Of a DNA stretch of 64,000 nucleotides, positions 34,977 through 47,201 are shown in pieces (within the stretch, counting starts at the first letter, position 1; each line of letters begins with the position of its first letter). This DNA is from Tausonia pullulans (taxonomy: Eukaryota; Basidiomycota; Tremellomycetes; Cystofilobasidiales; Mrakiaceae), in contig OX637630.1 in the NCBI GenBank assembly GCA_951802195.1, positions 1,176,054 through 1,240,053 of the forward strand, read 5' to 3'. The notes under the pieces are model-generated. The model worked only from the letters and a program-made list of their open reading frames with translations. It was not told where the DNA came from and did no database searches. Position numbers and translations under genes: made by a program.

Positions 34977-37238
34977 ATGTCGACAGCCATGCGCCCACAC
35001 AACGCCCTCCAGCACCGGCCACACCCTCACACCCTGTCTACGCCCGCAGGCGGCCCGTCAGCGTCGGCGTCCTCGTCCGCTGGCCGCGCCCGGTCCTCCG
35101 CGGCGACGACCACGATGTCGGTGTCCGCAGGTGGTGCGGCGGCTCCCAACGGGTCGTCTCGGTCGGGGAGGCCGTCCTCGAGCTCCAGGTGAGTGCCCCT
35201 CCCCGGTCCCTTGAGACCGGCCCTCGAGGGACGGGTGCCAGCGGCGGCGAGCAGCAGCGGATCGTCGGACGGAGGCGCGGCTGCCAGTCCGCCGACGCCG
35301 GGCTGCTGCTGCTTGACTCGTCCCGTCCCTGAGCGTCGTTTGGGCCCAAGCCGACCTCTCTCCCCCTCTGCCCAGATCGGCCCGATCGCCTGAGGAGGCC
35401 GTCGCGCTCGCAAAGCGGAAGCTCAAGGTGAGCCGTCGAGTTGCCGTCGTCCCTTGCCTGTCTGCCTGGGTCCGCCCGCCCGCAGGGGAAGGCCGGCGGC
35501 GCGCGCCCCCGTCCGAGTTCGCTTGCTGGTTTCGCTGGGAACCGGTCACCCGCCCTGTGTCTTGCACTTGGCGCCACCTCGCCGTTCGGCCTAGCTCCGA
35601 GACGCCAGCGGGATCCCGGCTGGCTTGACCCTCGCCGTCGTTTCCTGCCTCTCGTTCCTCGTTCTTCGGGCTGACTCGTGCTTGGGCGTGCTCCGCGTCG
35701 CCTCGCTCGTAGATCCTCTCGGCACCCCTGAGGGCAACGTCGCCGCTCCCCTCGCCTCCAGCCTCGCGCTCGCCCTCCCCGGAGCCCCCGTCGGCATCGT
35801 CGAGGAGTGCTCACGCCGAGCCAGCGTCGTCGTCGTCGTCGTCAACGCCCTCGTCGTCGTCGACGAACAAGCGGTCGATTCCGACGCCGCCGTCCGAGGA
35901 GCTCGAGGTGGCCGAGCCTGCCAAGCGGCTGCGACTCCAGGTGGAGGACGACGCCCAGGCACGCGCGCGCAAGGCGCAGGAGGAGGCTTCGGCGGCTCGA
36001 CGCAAGCGGCGGTCCGAGATCGTCTGGGATGCAGGGCGGTTTAAGAGGCTTAACGCGAGGTAAGGGTGGATGGGTCTGGCGAGCTGCGCGCTTCACCACG
36101 CTGACGTCGCGCTCGCGCTGCTTTCTTCCTGGCGTCGCCGTTGCTCTTCCTCCAGCTACCGCGACCGGGCCCGCACCCTCAAGCATTCTGGCGATGCACG
36201 GACGCGCGTCCATCCCAAGCCGCTGCCAGCGTCGGCCGAGTCCCTTCGGTCGCTGGTCGAGCTCACGGACTCCGTCCTGCTATGGGTCTACGCCTTCTGG
36301 TGCGACGACCAGCTCGCGCCGTCCAAGGTGAACCTCGAGATGTGGCGCTCGATGGACGGCATGAAGAAAGCCGTCCGGGACCTCTGGGAGGGCATCGTCC
36401 GGTCCTCACGAGGCTGCGCTGGCGAGGAGTCGGCGAAGGCCATGCTCGGACTCTGGTAAGCTTTGCCTGCCTCCCCTTCTCCTGCTCACGCGCATCGACT
36501 GACTCTCGTGTCTCCGGCAGCTACCTTATCGACGGCCTTGTCATGCTGCACACGCTCACGTGGGAGCAGCACGTCCTCAGCCTGCGCGCCCAGCGGGTCC
36601 AGGCCTCGTCCTCGTCCTCGCGGTTGCCACCGCCTTCTGCGCCCATCCCCCCGTACTCATCTACCCGTCCACCGAATGGATCGTCTTCCACCTCTGCTGG
36701 TGGTGGGGGCGGCAGCGGCGGCGGCGGAGGAGGAGGAAGCGGCACCGTCCCCGCTGACTCGCCCGCCTCGCTCGCCGACTCATCGTCGTCCTCACCCGGG
36801 TCGTCACTCCCTTTCTCAGACTCACATCAGCCGCATCAGCCGCCGCTGCCGCCCGACTTCCTCCCGCAGGTCGTCCACGCGACGTCCTCCCTCCCGCGAG
36901 CGATGCGGTATTTCTCGGTCGCGCAATCGCACCTGTCCTTCCCGGTCCTTCGACGGTGTTTCCCGCTCACATGGGAGCGCGCCATGACGACGAATCTTGT
37001 CCCCATAGGCGGCAACGGCGACGACCGGGTCGTTGACCCCGACTATGTTGAAGACGGCTGGGGCTGGCCGCTCTCGCCCTCGGGGGCGAGTGGGCCTGCG
37101 GGTGGTGTGGGAGCGGGCGGGCAGCTGCCGCATCTCGTCGTCTTTGGGCGGAGTCTGCTCCTCGAGTGGATCGCCACCCAACCGGATGGGTTCTTTGAGG
37201 GCCGGGGCTACTCTCTCACTGAGGGATGGGCGAAGTAA
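34977..37238 (+). CDS. Unknown protein with a helical C-terminal domain
   Basis: Five exons (34977-35188, 35376-35427, 35713-36059, 36156-36455, 36521-37238) join in frame to 542 residues. The N-terminal half is Ser/Ala-rich and disordered, with a basic region around residues 155-205 (KRLRLQVEDDAQARARKAQEE and ARRKRRSEIVWDAGRF). A helical segment SYRDRARTLKHSGDA follows, then SLVELTDSVLLWVYAFWCDDQ, SMDGMKKAVRDLWEGIV and GLCYLIDGLVMLHTLTWEQHVL. A Gly/Ser linker interrupts it before VHATSSLPRAMRYFSVAQSHL. The YxxxARxLKHxxDA pattern recalls the C-terminal homology domain of AF4/FMR2 elongation scaffolds, a weak resemblance that needs a profile search. The second intron is unusually long (285 nt). 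Confidence 0.7.
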
Positions 37239-37756
37239 TGAGTCAGATCCCGTTCCCTCTCTGTCGTTTCTCTCGCTTCGTTCGACCTTCGTATCTGTTT
37301 TTTTTCTTCTTTGTTTTTGTTTTATTTTGGCTCTTGCTCATGCGTTTTTTTTTCTTCTCTCTCACTATGTGGCTTCCTTATTATCTAAACCTGACTTCCC
37401 TTCTCGCGTGATGAGCGCGCAGCAAGTTGACGCGGCTTCTCCAAACCCAGCCAACGCGAGTGACTTTGACTTTGGCGCGGCGATGCGGCCGGCGCAGGCT
37501 CGAGGGCCGACCCGTGGGACGTGCTTCCCTCTTCGCGAGCGCGCCACTCTGCCAGCTCCTCCTTGTTGATCCACAACCGTGACGACCCAGCATCGACACA
37601 CTCACGCACTCTCGACCGCCGCCTCCTCTCTCCCACCCCCTTCCCCCTTCTCCCCTCCCCTCCCCTTCCCTTCCTATCCCGGCGCCCTCGGCCGTCAAGC
37701 GAGCCTCAACGCTGTCGTCCGCGTTCCCCCCGGCGCCCGGCGCGCCCTCGCGACCC

Positions 37757-40700
37757 ATGTCGCGCCGCTCGTCGATGGCGTTCCAGGCGTTGTCGAATCT
37801 CGACAAGTATGTCGAGGAAGAGCTCATCGGGCAAGGCTCCTTCGGTATCATCCACAAGGTCCGGCGAAAGTCGGACGGCAAGGTGCGTCCTCGGTCTCGC
37901 TCGTCCCATATCATGTCTGGTCCTCTCTCCTTGTCGAGAGAGATCCCTCCTCTTAGGTCTCTATCTACCCCGAGCACCAGCCGGCTTCGCTCGCTGAGGA
38001 GGAAGAGAAGCGCAGTTCTGGCCCCTGTGTTGGTCGAGAGCGATGCTGACCCCCCCCCCCCCCCCCCCCCCGCCCTCGGCTCGTCCTTCTTCCCTCACCC
38101 CTACTTGCTTCCCTTCAGCTATTTGCCCAGAAGCGGCTCAATTTCTCCAAGATGACGACACGGGACAAGCAGCAGCTTGTGGCTGAAGTGTGAGTCCATC
38201 AAAGGGTGAGGACGGGCGAGCCGCTCTTCCTTGAACAACGAACACCCGGCCGAGCCGCGCGTTCTCTCGCGCTCGCCCTCCTTGCCATCGCGTTGTTACC
38301 CGCACACCACAGCCCAGTTCTGACGGGGTACTTCCCCTTCCCAGGAATATCCTCAACAAGCTCCAGCACCCTCACATCGTTGGCTATGAAGAGCGCGTAC
38401 GTTCCGTGACCCGTCCCCTGCCTGTCCCAGGGCACAGTGCTCGCTTCCCGCTAACACGAGACTCGCCCCCCCCCCCCCCCCCCCCCCCCCTTCTAGATCC
38501 TCGACGCAGAACGCGGCATCATTTACCTCATTATCGAGTACTGTGGTGGCGGCGACCTCTCGCATCTCGTCCGCGAGTGTGAGCGAACAGGCCGACAGAT
38601 CCCAGAGGATCAGATCTGGGATTACTTCTGCCAGATCGTCCAGGCGCTCGACCACTGCCATGCCCCGGAGCGCGACGACGACCAGGACGCTGGAAGGGGG
38701 GGACCGGCGAGTGGGACGCGGAGGAAGGGCAGCACGGGCGCTCAAAGAGAGAGGGTCCTCCATAGAGATCTCAAGCCGGACAATGGTGAGTTCGTTCGTG
38801 CGCGGTCCGTCGTCACGGCCAAGCACGGCGCGTGTCTATGGTGACGACGCCCGTGACTCCAGGCTAATATTGTTTCCGCCTCGCCCTCAGTTTTTCTCGA
38901 CGACACCAAGGAGAACGTCAAGCTCGGCGACTTTGGGCTCTCCAAGGCCATGGGCGCCGCGGCATTCGCTAATACGTACGTCGGGACGCCATATTACATG
39001 TCGCCCGAGCTCTTCAACGAGTCGGCCTATGACGCCAAGAGCGACATCTGGGCCCTGGGTTGTGTCATCTACGAGCTGGTTGCTCTCCAGTAAGTTTGTC
39101 GTCTCGTCCGCGCTGAAACCCTAGGCTGACACCGACCCTAGCCCCCCCTTCCACCAAGCCAAGACGCACAACGACCTCGCCAACCAGCTCCGCTCGCAGC
39201 GGATTCCGCCTCTTCCGCGCAAGGTCGACCCGAACCTGAGCCAGGTCATCATGAAGATGCTCTCGTTCGACCCAAAGCAACGCCCGAGCACAGCGGACCT
39301 CCTCCAACACCCGATGATGCTCGTTCATCGCAAGATGCAAGGGCTCAACGCAAAGTCGGTGGCGGTCCCTCCCTTGCGTCCCCCTGGGTCTGACTGACGT
39401 CTCTCGTGCCCTCCCGTAGCCGCCAGCTCCTCAGCCAGCGGGCCACCCAGCTCGGCGAGCGCGAGGCCTCTCTTGTCGCCCGCGAGTTGGCTGTACTCGA
39501 GCGCGAGGAACGCTGCAGCTCTCAAGAGCGCAAAGTCAACGCCCTTCGCCGAGGGCTCGAGGGTGAGCGCGAGCTTCTCAAGCTCGAGCGCGCCCGGTGG
39601 GAGGACGAGCGAAGAGGGAGTTCGGCCATGTCGGCCGCTAGCGTCGGGTCCAGCTCGACGGGGTCCTCGAGCACGAGCACACACTCAACGGCAGTTGAGA
39701 TGGACGTTGACAACACAGTTATGCCTCGGCCGACGGGGTCCAAGGTCCCTCGGCGGTCCTTTACCACGCGGCCCTTGGAAGAGAGGTTGTGCGTGCTCCT
39801 CTATCCCTCCTCCCCCTACCTTTCTCTCTTCCCTGTGCTGCCTCAGGCGATTGACGTGTCGTGCCCTGACACTTAGCTCCACCGACGCTGGTCCCACCAG
39901 AGCGCCCAACATCCCCGTTCCCACCCAACGCGGAAGCCGAGACTCGGGGATGTTTGACGTCGTCTCCACGCCGACCAAAAGCGCTTTCCTGGCCTCGGGC
40001 CTACCGCCAACGTCCATCCGGCGAGTTGGTGGGACGCCCTCGAGGCTCGCGTCCAAGTCGATGGGAAATCTCGCTGCGGTGGCGAGGGCGGACCGCGCCC
40101 GATACGGCGACGACTCCATGTCGGGCGGGAGCGGCCTTGACTCGATGGCCGCCGCGCCTCTCCATCAGGAGCGTCGCCAGAGCAATCATCGCGCGAGCGT
40201 CGGCTCCCCTGGCGAAGCATCGTCGTCCTCTGCATCGTCTTCCGGCCAAAAGACGACGTCGTCAGCTGCCTTTGGTCGCCCTGCCTCGACGGTTGGCACC
40301 TCGTCGCGCAGGCCCTCGCCAACACTTACGACGCATGCGGCTGCCAACGCTGCGGCTTCCTCGACCTCCGCTGCCAACAGCAACAGCAATAACCCCTTTG
40401 GCGCGACCGAGATCGTCCGCGGCGATCGAGATGCTGCACCGCCATCACGCCAGACGCGTCCGCCTCTCCCGCCTTCGACGCACTCGATGCCCACTTCGAT
40501 GCTTCCGACCTCGATCTCGACGGCTAACCTTGCCCCGGCCGTGACGACAACGACATCCTCCTCTGTCTCTGCAGCTACCGCTCCGGAGAAACCTTTCCCC
40601 AACACGCCCGCCCGATGGGACCGCGCAGACATGGAAAACCTCCCCTCGCCGTTCCTCAAGGCCGGCGTCGGCGCTCCTCATCAGTATCACCACCACGCGC

Positions 40701-41035
40701 ATCACGAGATGGCCAACTCGGCGCTTGCCGCGCCTCCTTCACGAGGGGCGGCGCTCCCGAGATCGAGGAGCAACATTGGGCTCAGCACACCCTCGCGCGA
40801 GGGGGGTTCTGGCGATCGAGGAGGAGGGGCAACAAACCTTGCGCGGCTCGCAATGGCTGGGCACGCGAAGGAGCAAGGAGGTAACGGGGGCACAGTTCGG
40901 ACGGAGAGCATCCTTCGACCCGGGCCGTTGCAGAGGGTCTCCAGGGCGTCGACGTACGAGAGGGCGAGCGCAAGGGAGAGTCTTGCTCGGGCTGAGGCGG
41001 CCGTCGGGGACGCTCAGAGGGCGATGAGCGGGTGA
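37757..41035 (+). CDS. KIN3: NIMA-related serine/threonine protein kinase
   Basis: This mitotic kinase of the NIMA/Nek2 family is expected to act at the spindle pole body and in chromosome segregation. Eight exons (37757-37882, 38119-38189, 38345-38396, 38497-38785, 38891-39089, 39142-39354, 39420-39788, 39877-41035) join in frame to 825 residues. Kinase motifs: GQGSFGII (glycine loop), FAQKRL (ATP Lys), EYCGGGDLSHLV, HRDLKPDN, GDFGLSKA, the activation-loop GTPYYMSPE and SDIWALGC. A roughly 30-residue Gly/Arg/Asp insert sits just before the HRD loop. After the kinase domain comes a coiled coil (LLSQRATQLGEREASLVARE) as in other NIMA proteins, then a long Ser/Thr/Pro/Ala tail with possible cyclin-kinase sites. 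Two introns contain C22 and C25 runs. Confidence 0.93.
38050..38071 (+). repeat. C22 tract in KIN3 intron 1
   Basis: An uninterrupted run of 22 C on the coding strand, 47 nt upstream of the acceptor at 38118. Confidence 0.95.
38466..38490 (+). repeat. C25 tract forming the 3' end of KIN3 intron 3
   Basis: A run of 25 C followed directly by TTCTAG, the acceptor. The tract itself is the polypyrimidine region of the intron. Confidence 0.95.
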
Positions 41036-41451
41036 TCGTTCCCGCCCTTCCTTCATTTCTTCCTTTTTTTTTTTTTTCACAGCTCTCTTTCTTCTCTCTG
41101 GTCTTTTCTCCCACCCATTTCGTTCCCAGAGTCTCTCCCCTCCCCTGGTCCTAATCCCCCTCTTGTTTTCGGTCTCATCGAGGCCTCCTCCACCCCTCGT
41201 TTGTAGCTTTAACCCTTCATCAGTTCCTTCCGCGCCTCTCCATTTTTGCATACCTTTCCACACACGCACATTACGCTCTCTGCCTTTTCTTTCCCCTTTT
41301 CTCCTTTGCGTTCACATTCCAAAAAGGGACAAAAAGGACATCTGAATTATGCACCTCTCCTGCTCGCTTCTCCGAGAAAGAACCGTTCTGACTCTCCCCC
41401 TCCCCACCGGTTGCTGCCTGCCCCCTTTGCCCGCCCGCTCTTCCTCGCTAA

Positions 41452-44370
41452 TCAAGCCTGAACCTTGGTCCCGAGGTAGGCCCCAAGCTTCTGGAAGACC
41501 TCGACCTGCTGGTCTACCGTCATGGACGCGATCGTCTGAAGGATCGACGCGGGTGTCGCCGTGTTGACGCGAATGAGGGACGAGTAGTAGACGTAGGAGA
41601 AGAGGCCCATGAGGAATCTGAAGTACAAAGGGAGAGGTTAACAGAGGCTGAGTGCAAGATGCGAGGCACGACCACCCACTGGCAGTCCATCCGATCCGTC
41701 ATGCCACCGTGGCCCGGGATCGAGTGGCCAAAGTCCTTGATGCCAAACGCGCGCTTGAAGCCCGAGGCGAAGAAGCCGCCGAAGGGTGCGAAGAGCGAGG
41801 CGAACGTTGCCATGACGAGCGCGTGGATCTGGAACGGTGCGTACGGAATTGAGGGGACCGTGAAGCCGATCTGTGATGGGGAGGTAGGAAGTGTTAGAAG
41901 GCGGGGCAGGCACACAGCCAGGGGGATCGACGACCCACAGTGGACTTCACGAGGTCGTTGACAGCCTCGGGGACCGACGCCTCGCGCCAGACAAAGACCG
42001 GGTTAGGCTCGCAGGTCATGCCAGAGAAGGCCGAGGTGCCGAGGTCGCGGGCCGGGCAGATCATGTAGTCGAAGCCCATACAGAACGTGCCCCACTGAAA
42101 GGCGAGAAAGAATCGTCAGCGCGCGGTCCTGAGCGAGGGGCGGGCAGCGACCAGGCACTGACGAGGTAGGCAAAGATGAGGGTGCAGAAGAAGGCACCCG
42201 TGAAGCCTTCGACGGTCTTCTTGGGGGAGAGCTTGATAAGCGGCGTCTTGCCCCAAATCATGCCTGAAGAAGAGAGGTCAGATCCGGCACCAATGGGATA
42301 CAGAACGGGGGTACAAGGTGCGCACCGCAGATGTAGGCCCAGATGTCGTTGCAGACGACGAGAGAAGCCGGGAAGAAGAACCAGATCATACCCTGGAGAC
42401 ATTGTCAGTGCTGCTCTGACCACAGACGGGGAAGCCAGCCGCTTACCTCGAGGATATTGTTAACGATAAAGTGGCTCGAGACGACAATGACGAGGAGGCT
42501 CATGTGGACCCAGCAGAAAAGCGCAAACTGTTGGCTGAGGTACGGCTTCTGGAGGTTGGCGACAAAGCCGACGAAGCCTGGGGGATAGTCGAGAGATCAG
42601 CGTGGCTCGCCGGAGACTGCAGAAGGGGCTTCCTCACCAATAACGTAGAGCATAAAGCTGATGAAGCGGTGATTGCGCGCAAAGACGGAGAAGATCGAGT
42701 CGACAAAGACAATGTGCTTGAAGTAGTAGATGATAGACTCTCCATAGAGGAAGAAGTTGGCGACCGCGAAGAAGTACCTGGAGGGAGCAAGAGTGAGCCT
42801 TGATGGAGGGCGACGAATGCGACGCGTGCTCCCACCAATTGAGGGTCTTGGACCACTTGTCGCCCTTGGTGCCGTCGTGGGTCTTCTCGGAGCCCTCTGC
42901 AGGAAGAATTTAAAATCAGTTAAGACCAGCGAAGGGTCGAGATCAATGGACGTACTGTTGGAGAAGCCAAAGAGGGCGGTGACCTCCTTGTAGACGAGCG
43001 TCTGGCAAACCTCCACGAGGACGATCATGTACGGGTGGCCCGCGAGCATGATGGCTACCAAAGCAGTAGTCAGCGCGTGATGGCTGGAGATTTGAAAGAT
43101 GACTCACCAAAGAAGCCAGCGATCATAGCGAGTGTCGAGACGGTGCGGACGCCCGCGCTCCGGATCTTATCCTTCCTCGCCTTCTCGGCCGCCTTGCGCT
43201 TCTCGCGATCCTCCTCCGTCTCTCCACCACCCTGGACGCTCGACTCGAATCGAACGGCCTTCTTCTCCTTGACCTCCGAGACGGGGAAGTCTGAAGGCGG
43301 GTGCCGCTTCTGGGGGAGCGGGGACGACGGCTGGAGTGTCGGCATCGACTGGGGAAGATTCGAAGGCGAAAACGGGTGGGGGAGCCCTCCGCCATGAGCG
43401 CCATTGGTCTTCGCCTTGCTGGAAGAGGACGAGACAGCAGCAGCAATGGCAGCGGCAGCAGAAGGTCCGCGATCCTCGGGGCGAACAGGGTTCGTCGAGG
43501 GTGAGTCGGCAGCAGGGCCCTTGGCGCCCGTCGAGGGTCCGGAGCCGTCGTTGACGACGCCCATCTCGGAGAGGAACTCAACCTCAGGTGTCGAGGCCGA
43601 GAGTGCCGGGGCGGAGGGGTCGTTGTGATGCCGCAGGGCGGTGATGGAGGAGGAGACAGGGGGAAGAGCATCAACCTCGGTGCCGGCGACAGACGATGAG
43701 GACGACGCCGACTCGGCGGCAGCAGCCGTAGTCTCCCCCTCCGCCTTGGCCTTGAGGGCCGCCTGGCGGGCGAGCTTCTTCTGGGCCCTCGCCGTGAGGA
43801 CTACCGGTACCGGGGCGGGTGGAGCGACAGGCCTGAAGGAGAAGAGGGGAAGGAGGAAGGAGGGAGGAGGGAGGAGACACGCGATTATCCGGAAAAAGTC
43901 AGCGCGCAGAGCTTGGGGCACGTCCACCGGGGCTCTGCTCCCGCTGGAAGGTTGGTGCTAGAAGCAAGGAAAGCAGGGCACATAGGTGTGAAATGTAGGA
44001 CGCGGCGTTCAAGCAAGATGATGAAACAAGCGAGCGGACAGCCGGACTCGGATGGAGCTTCCCTACCAGTGAGAGAGAGAGGAAGCCTCCGTTGCTGCTT
44101 CTCCCTATCTTCTCTTGCGGACCAGATGGGCGTCCTTCCCATCCAAGGGAGCATCTGCTGAACTCACTGCTTGGTCTCGGGCTCCTCGACATCGGCGGCA
44201 GCGGGAGCAGCGGGCTCCTTCGAGGTAGCAGGGAAGATCTCGGACTCATCCTCCTCGACGGAGACATCGTTCTCCTCCTCGTCAGAGCTCTCGCCCTCAA
44301 TCTTGAGGCCATGGAAGCTCGTCTGATGGGCATATCGGCCCTGGAGGGTTGCGGACGACTTGTAAGCCAT
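41452..44370 (-). CDS. CDS1: Phosphatidate cytidylyltransferase (CDP-diacylglycerol synthase)
   Basis: This ER membrane enzyme makes CDP-diacylglycerol from phosphatidate and CTP, the precursor of phosphatidylinositol, phosphatidylserine and cardiolipin. Eleven exons join in frame to 679 residues: 44370-44168, 43832-43108, 43054-42956, 42896-42836, 42777-42638, 42577-42447, 42392-42326, 42263-42163, 42094-41939, 41870-41680 and 41617-41452. About 300 N-terminal residues are a cytosolic acidic/Ser/Ala-rich region. The membrane domain follows, with [49 protein letters not shown], and the family signature [18 protein letters not shown] plus MTDRMDC near the C-terminus, with the catalytic Asp residues present. 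It is longer than yeast Cds1 (about 457) because of the N-terminal extension. It is divergent from RNase H1. Confidence 0.95.
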
Positions 44371-44812
44371 GGTGGGCTGATGATGGTTGGAGGACGAAGC
44401 AGGAGAGCCCGTGATTTCGGAGTCGTCTGAGCTCCACCTTGCCGACCGGGCATGAGTCCGTCCGCCACTCGTCCCAGGCAGTACATATGCTCTTGTGCTT
44501 ATAGAGAGGGGCTTCTATCCAGTAGATGGTGAAACATCCTGTCTGATATCGTGAAGATGGCATTCGCAACAACGATCGGATGATGACGCGTCTTCTTCCT
44601 CCGCGCCTGCTCGTCTTCCTTGAACCGCCACCTACCTCTAACTTGCCGCCATTCGCGTTCCTCTCTTCCTCACCACCGCCCGTCGTCGTGTCCAGCCTCT
44701 GTCTTTCAGCAGCGGCCATAAGACTGCGCGCTGGCGGACATTTAGCCTAAGCGTGTGCGTCTTCTCCTTCTCGCTGCGACCTGTCTGTCTGACGTCCTCG
44801 CTCTCGTCCCAG
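44371..44812. promoter_or_regulatory. Divergent promoter between CDS1 and RNase H1
   Basis: About 440 nt separate the CDS1 start from the first certain RNase H1 exon. The first RNase H1 exon must lie here, because the exon at 44813 begins in mid-codon, but I could not fix it. An ATG pair at 44580 opens a Pro-rich frame that could be a mitochondrial leader. No regulatory motif was recognised. Confidence 0.4.
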
Positions 44813-46011
44813 GCCGTCTCTGACCAAAGCAAAGGCCAAGTTCTACGCTGTCCGGGTCGGCAAGCAGCCGGGTGTCTACAAGACGTGGTTCGTCCTGGAG
44901 CTCGGCGATCGTGCCGACTTTTTGCTGGACTGACCATTGCCCTCTCCCTCTTTCAAAGGAACGAGACCAGACCTCTGATCTCTGGCTTCATTGGCGCCCA
45001 GCACAAGTCGTTCTCGCTGTACGACGATGCTCTGGCCTGGGCGTTCCCAGACGGATCCTCTGCACCTGCCTCGGACAAAACCATCTCCACAAGCGGGGAC
45101 GCGATACTGTCGCCCGCCTTGCCCGTCACCATCCGTGTAGAAGGCCTCGAGGATGCCACAGAAGGGCCCGACGGTCTCTGGCGGACGCGTTCGGGGCGTC
45201 TCATAGTTTACACCGAGTAAGTTGCGCGCCCATGTGTCGATTCGCTGTGTCGCCGACCCTCATCGTCTTGTCAGCGGCTCGTGCACCCACAACGCGACCA
45301 AAAGTCTTGCTCGGGCTGGAGCTGGAGTCTGGTGGGGCGACAGGTCGATCTTGTGAGCCAGCCCCTGCTTTGGCAGTGCAAACTCAGGCTGACATGTCAT
45401 GCAGGAACTCGGCTGAGCGTGTCCCGGGTCCGATTCAGACTAACAACCAAGCGGAGCTCCTGGTGCGTCCGAGTCCAATCCTGCCTTCTCTTTCTCAGCT
45501 GATAGCGCTCTTACAGGCCCTCATTCGCGCACTTGAAGACGTTCCGGACACCACGACACCACTCGAGATCCGGACTGACTCGATCTACGCGATCAAATGT
45601 ACGTGAAAGATCGTCTTCATCCTTTTTTGTCGCTGACGATTTCCGGCAGGCGTGGAGATCTGGCTACCCCAGTGGCGAGCACGCGGCTGGCTCACGGCCT
45701 CCAAGAAGCCGCCGACGAACCTCGCGCTCATCATGCACCTTGACTGCCTCCTCAGAGCTCGCCAGGAGAGCTCGGGACAAAGTGTTCTGCTCTCCAAGGT
45801 CAAGGGCCACGATGGGCTCCACGGGAACGAGCGAGCCGACGTGAGTGCGAGCGTCGTCTTGTCGCTTAGTCCCTTGCTGACTCTGATTGAACAGGCCCTT
45901 GCCCGTCAAGGGGGGCTACGAGATGAGCGTCACGGAGAGACGTTTCACTCCAAACGACCTGAGCCGGTACACGTGCCTCCTCTTCTCTACCCAAACTATC
46001 TTGATAATTGA
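44813..46011 (+). CDS. RNH1: Ribonuclease H1 with N-terminal hybrid-binding domain
   Basis: It degrades the RNA strand of RNA:DNA hybrids in nucleus and/or mitochondria. Seven exons join in frame: 44813-44887, 44959-45216, 45275-45343, 45405-45462, 45517-45598, 45650-45840 and 45895-46011, giving about 282 residues plus an unlocated first exon. The N-terminal hybrid-binding domain reads KAKFYAVRVGKQPGVYKTW and GFIGAQHKSFSLYDDALAW. The catalytic domain keeps all four acidic residues: IVYTDGSCTHNA (Asp), NNQAELLALIRAL (Glu), IRTDSIYAIKC (Asp) and GNERADALARQG (Asp), plus the flexible-loop His in VKGHDGLHGN. The start exon is not resolved, so whether a mitochondrial form exists is open. Confidence 0.9.
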
Positions 46012-46559
46012 TGTGGGGCGCTCGCTGTCTCATGTTGAACACCGACTCGCCGCCTTGTCTTCTCTCCGAAATCCTAACATTTCTAGTCAATGTACCGTCA
46101 GAGATCAGCCTCTCTCCATGAGCCTCCTCTTTGGATTGCTCGCGCGCAGAAACCCATCATGCTCGGACTAAATCGAGTGATGAGCAAATGGCTGCTCATT
46201 GGCCTGAAGGTACATATAAGCAAGGGTAGGAGGACGCGGCGAAGTACTGGAGCGAGCGGAAAGCCGGGAGAACAGATCAAGACGATTCTGAAACTCAGAA
46301 AGCTGTCGCGATCGGTCCCAGGGAGATATTCCCTCAGAGACGCTCGCAGAATGTAGAAATATGGCGAGACAACCTTTGTCAACCCAGAGCGACATGGTGG
46401 TGGAGGCGGAGGAAGTGAAAAGAGGAAGTTGGTGGTGAGGGAGAGGCGTTGCTGGGTGAGAAAGGGCGACGTAGCTCAATTCGTCGTCTCTGTCAACTAG
46501 GACCAGCCATGAATATCTCTGTGTGTGCGATTGTCGGCCCGGGCCTCCTTCTACCTGGT

Positions 46560-46963
46560 CTATTGAATTCATTTTTGAGACTGTGTTGGGAATCGCGAGG
46601 GATTCAACAACAAAATTGGTCCAAGGGTCGAGGATTGAGGAGGATGGGTGAGGAGAGGGGCGTTAGTAGTGGAGTGGAACTACAGTGGTGGAGGTGGCAC
46701 GGGCTTGCTTCAAGGTCTTTGGCAGGTTTGGCGAATCCAAATGATAGTCAGAGTGCAGCACGAAAGGAACGATGAACTGAGCGTCTTATGGCATAGGGGT
46801 TGAAAACAAAGAGTGTAGGATAGTGCAGCTGAAGAGTGGCCGGAGGTGTGGGAGCCGAGTAAACAAACACAGGAGTGGAGCCGAGGTGGTGGGTCCGCGA
46901 AACTCTGAGAGCCACGTAGGCGCGGTGCCTATGTGGTAAATCCGTGAGGGCCTGACATGCATG
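46560..46963 (-). repeat. LTR-like dispersed repeat, family B, copy 1
   Basis: On the minus strand it begins with TGTCAGG, passes through the blocks CCGCGCCTACGTGGCTCTCA, TTTACTCGGCTCCCACACCT and TACACTCTTTG, and continues to a block shared with copy 3. Other copies are at 48861-49050, 50770-50890, 56994-57180 and 57206-57330. The TG start fits an LTR. The far end is not sharply defined. Confidence 0.6.
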
Positions 46964-47001
46964 GGGCACCTGCACGTTGCCCATACGGACCCAACCTGCC
47001 G

Positions 47002-47201
47002 NNNNNNNNNNNNNNNNNNNNNNNNNNNNNNNNNNNNNNNNNNNNNNNNNNNNNNNNNNNNNNNNNNNNNNNNNNNNNNNNNNNNNNNNNNNNNNNNNNN
47101 NNNNNNNNNNNNNNNNNNNNNNNNNNNNNNNNNNNNNNNNNNNNNNNNNNNNNNNNNNNNNNNNNNNNNNNNNNNNNNNNNNNNNNNNNNNNNNNNNNNN
47201 N
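47002..47201. other. Assembly gap of 200 N
   Basis: Exactly 200 N, the usual placeholder for a scaffold gap of unknown size. It sits within repeat-rich sequence, next to a family B repeat, which explains the break. Open frames crossing it are meaningless. Confidence 0.99.
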
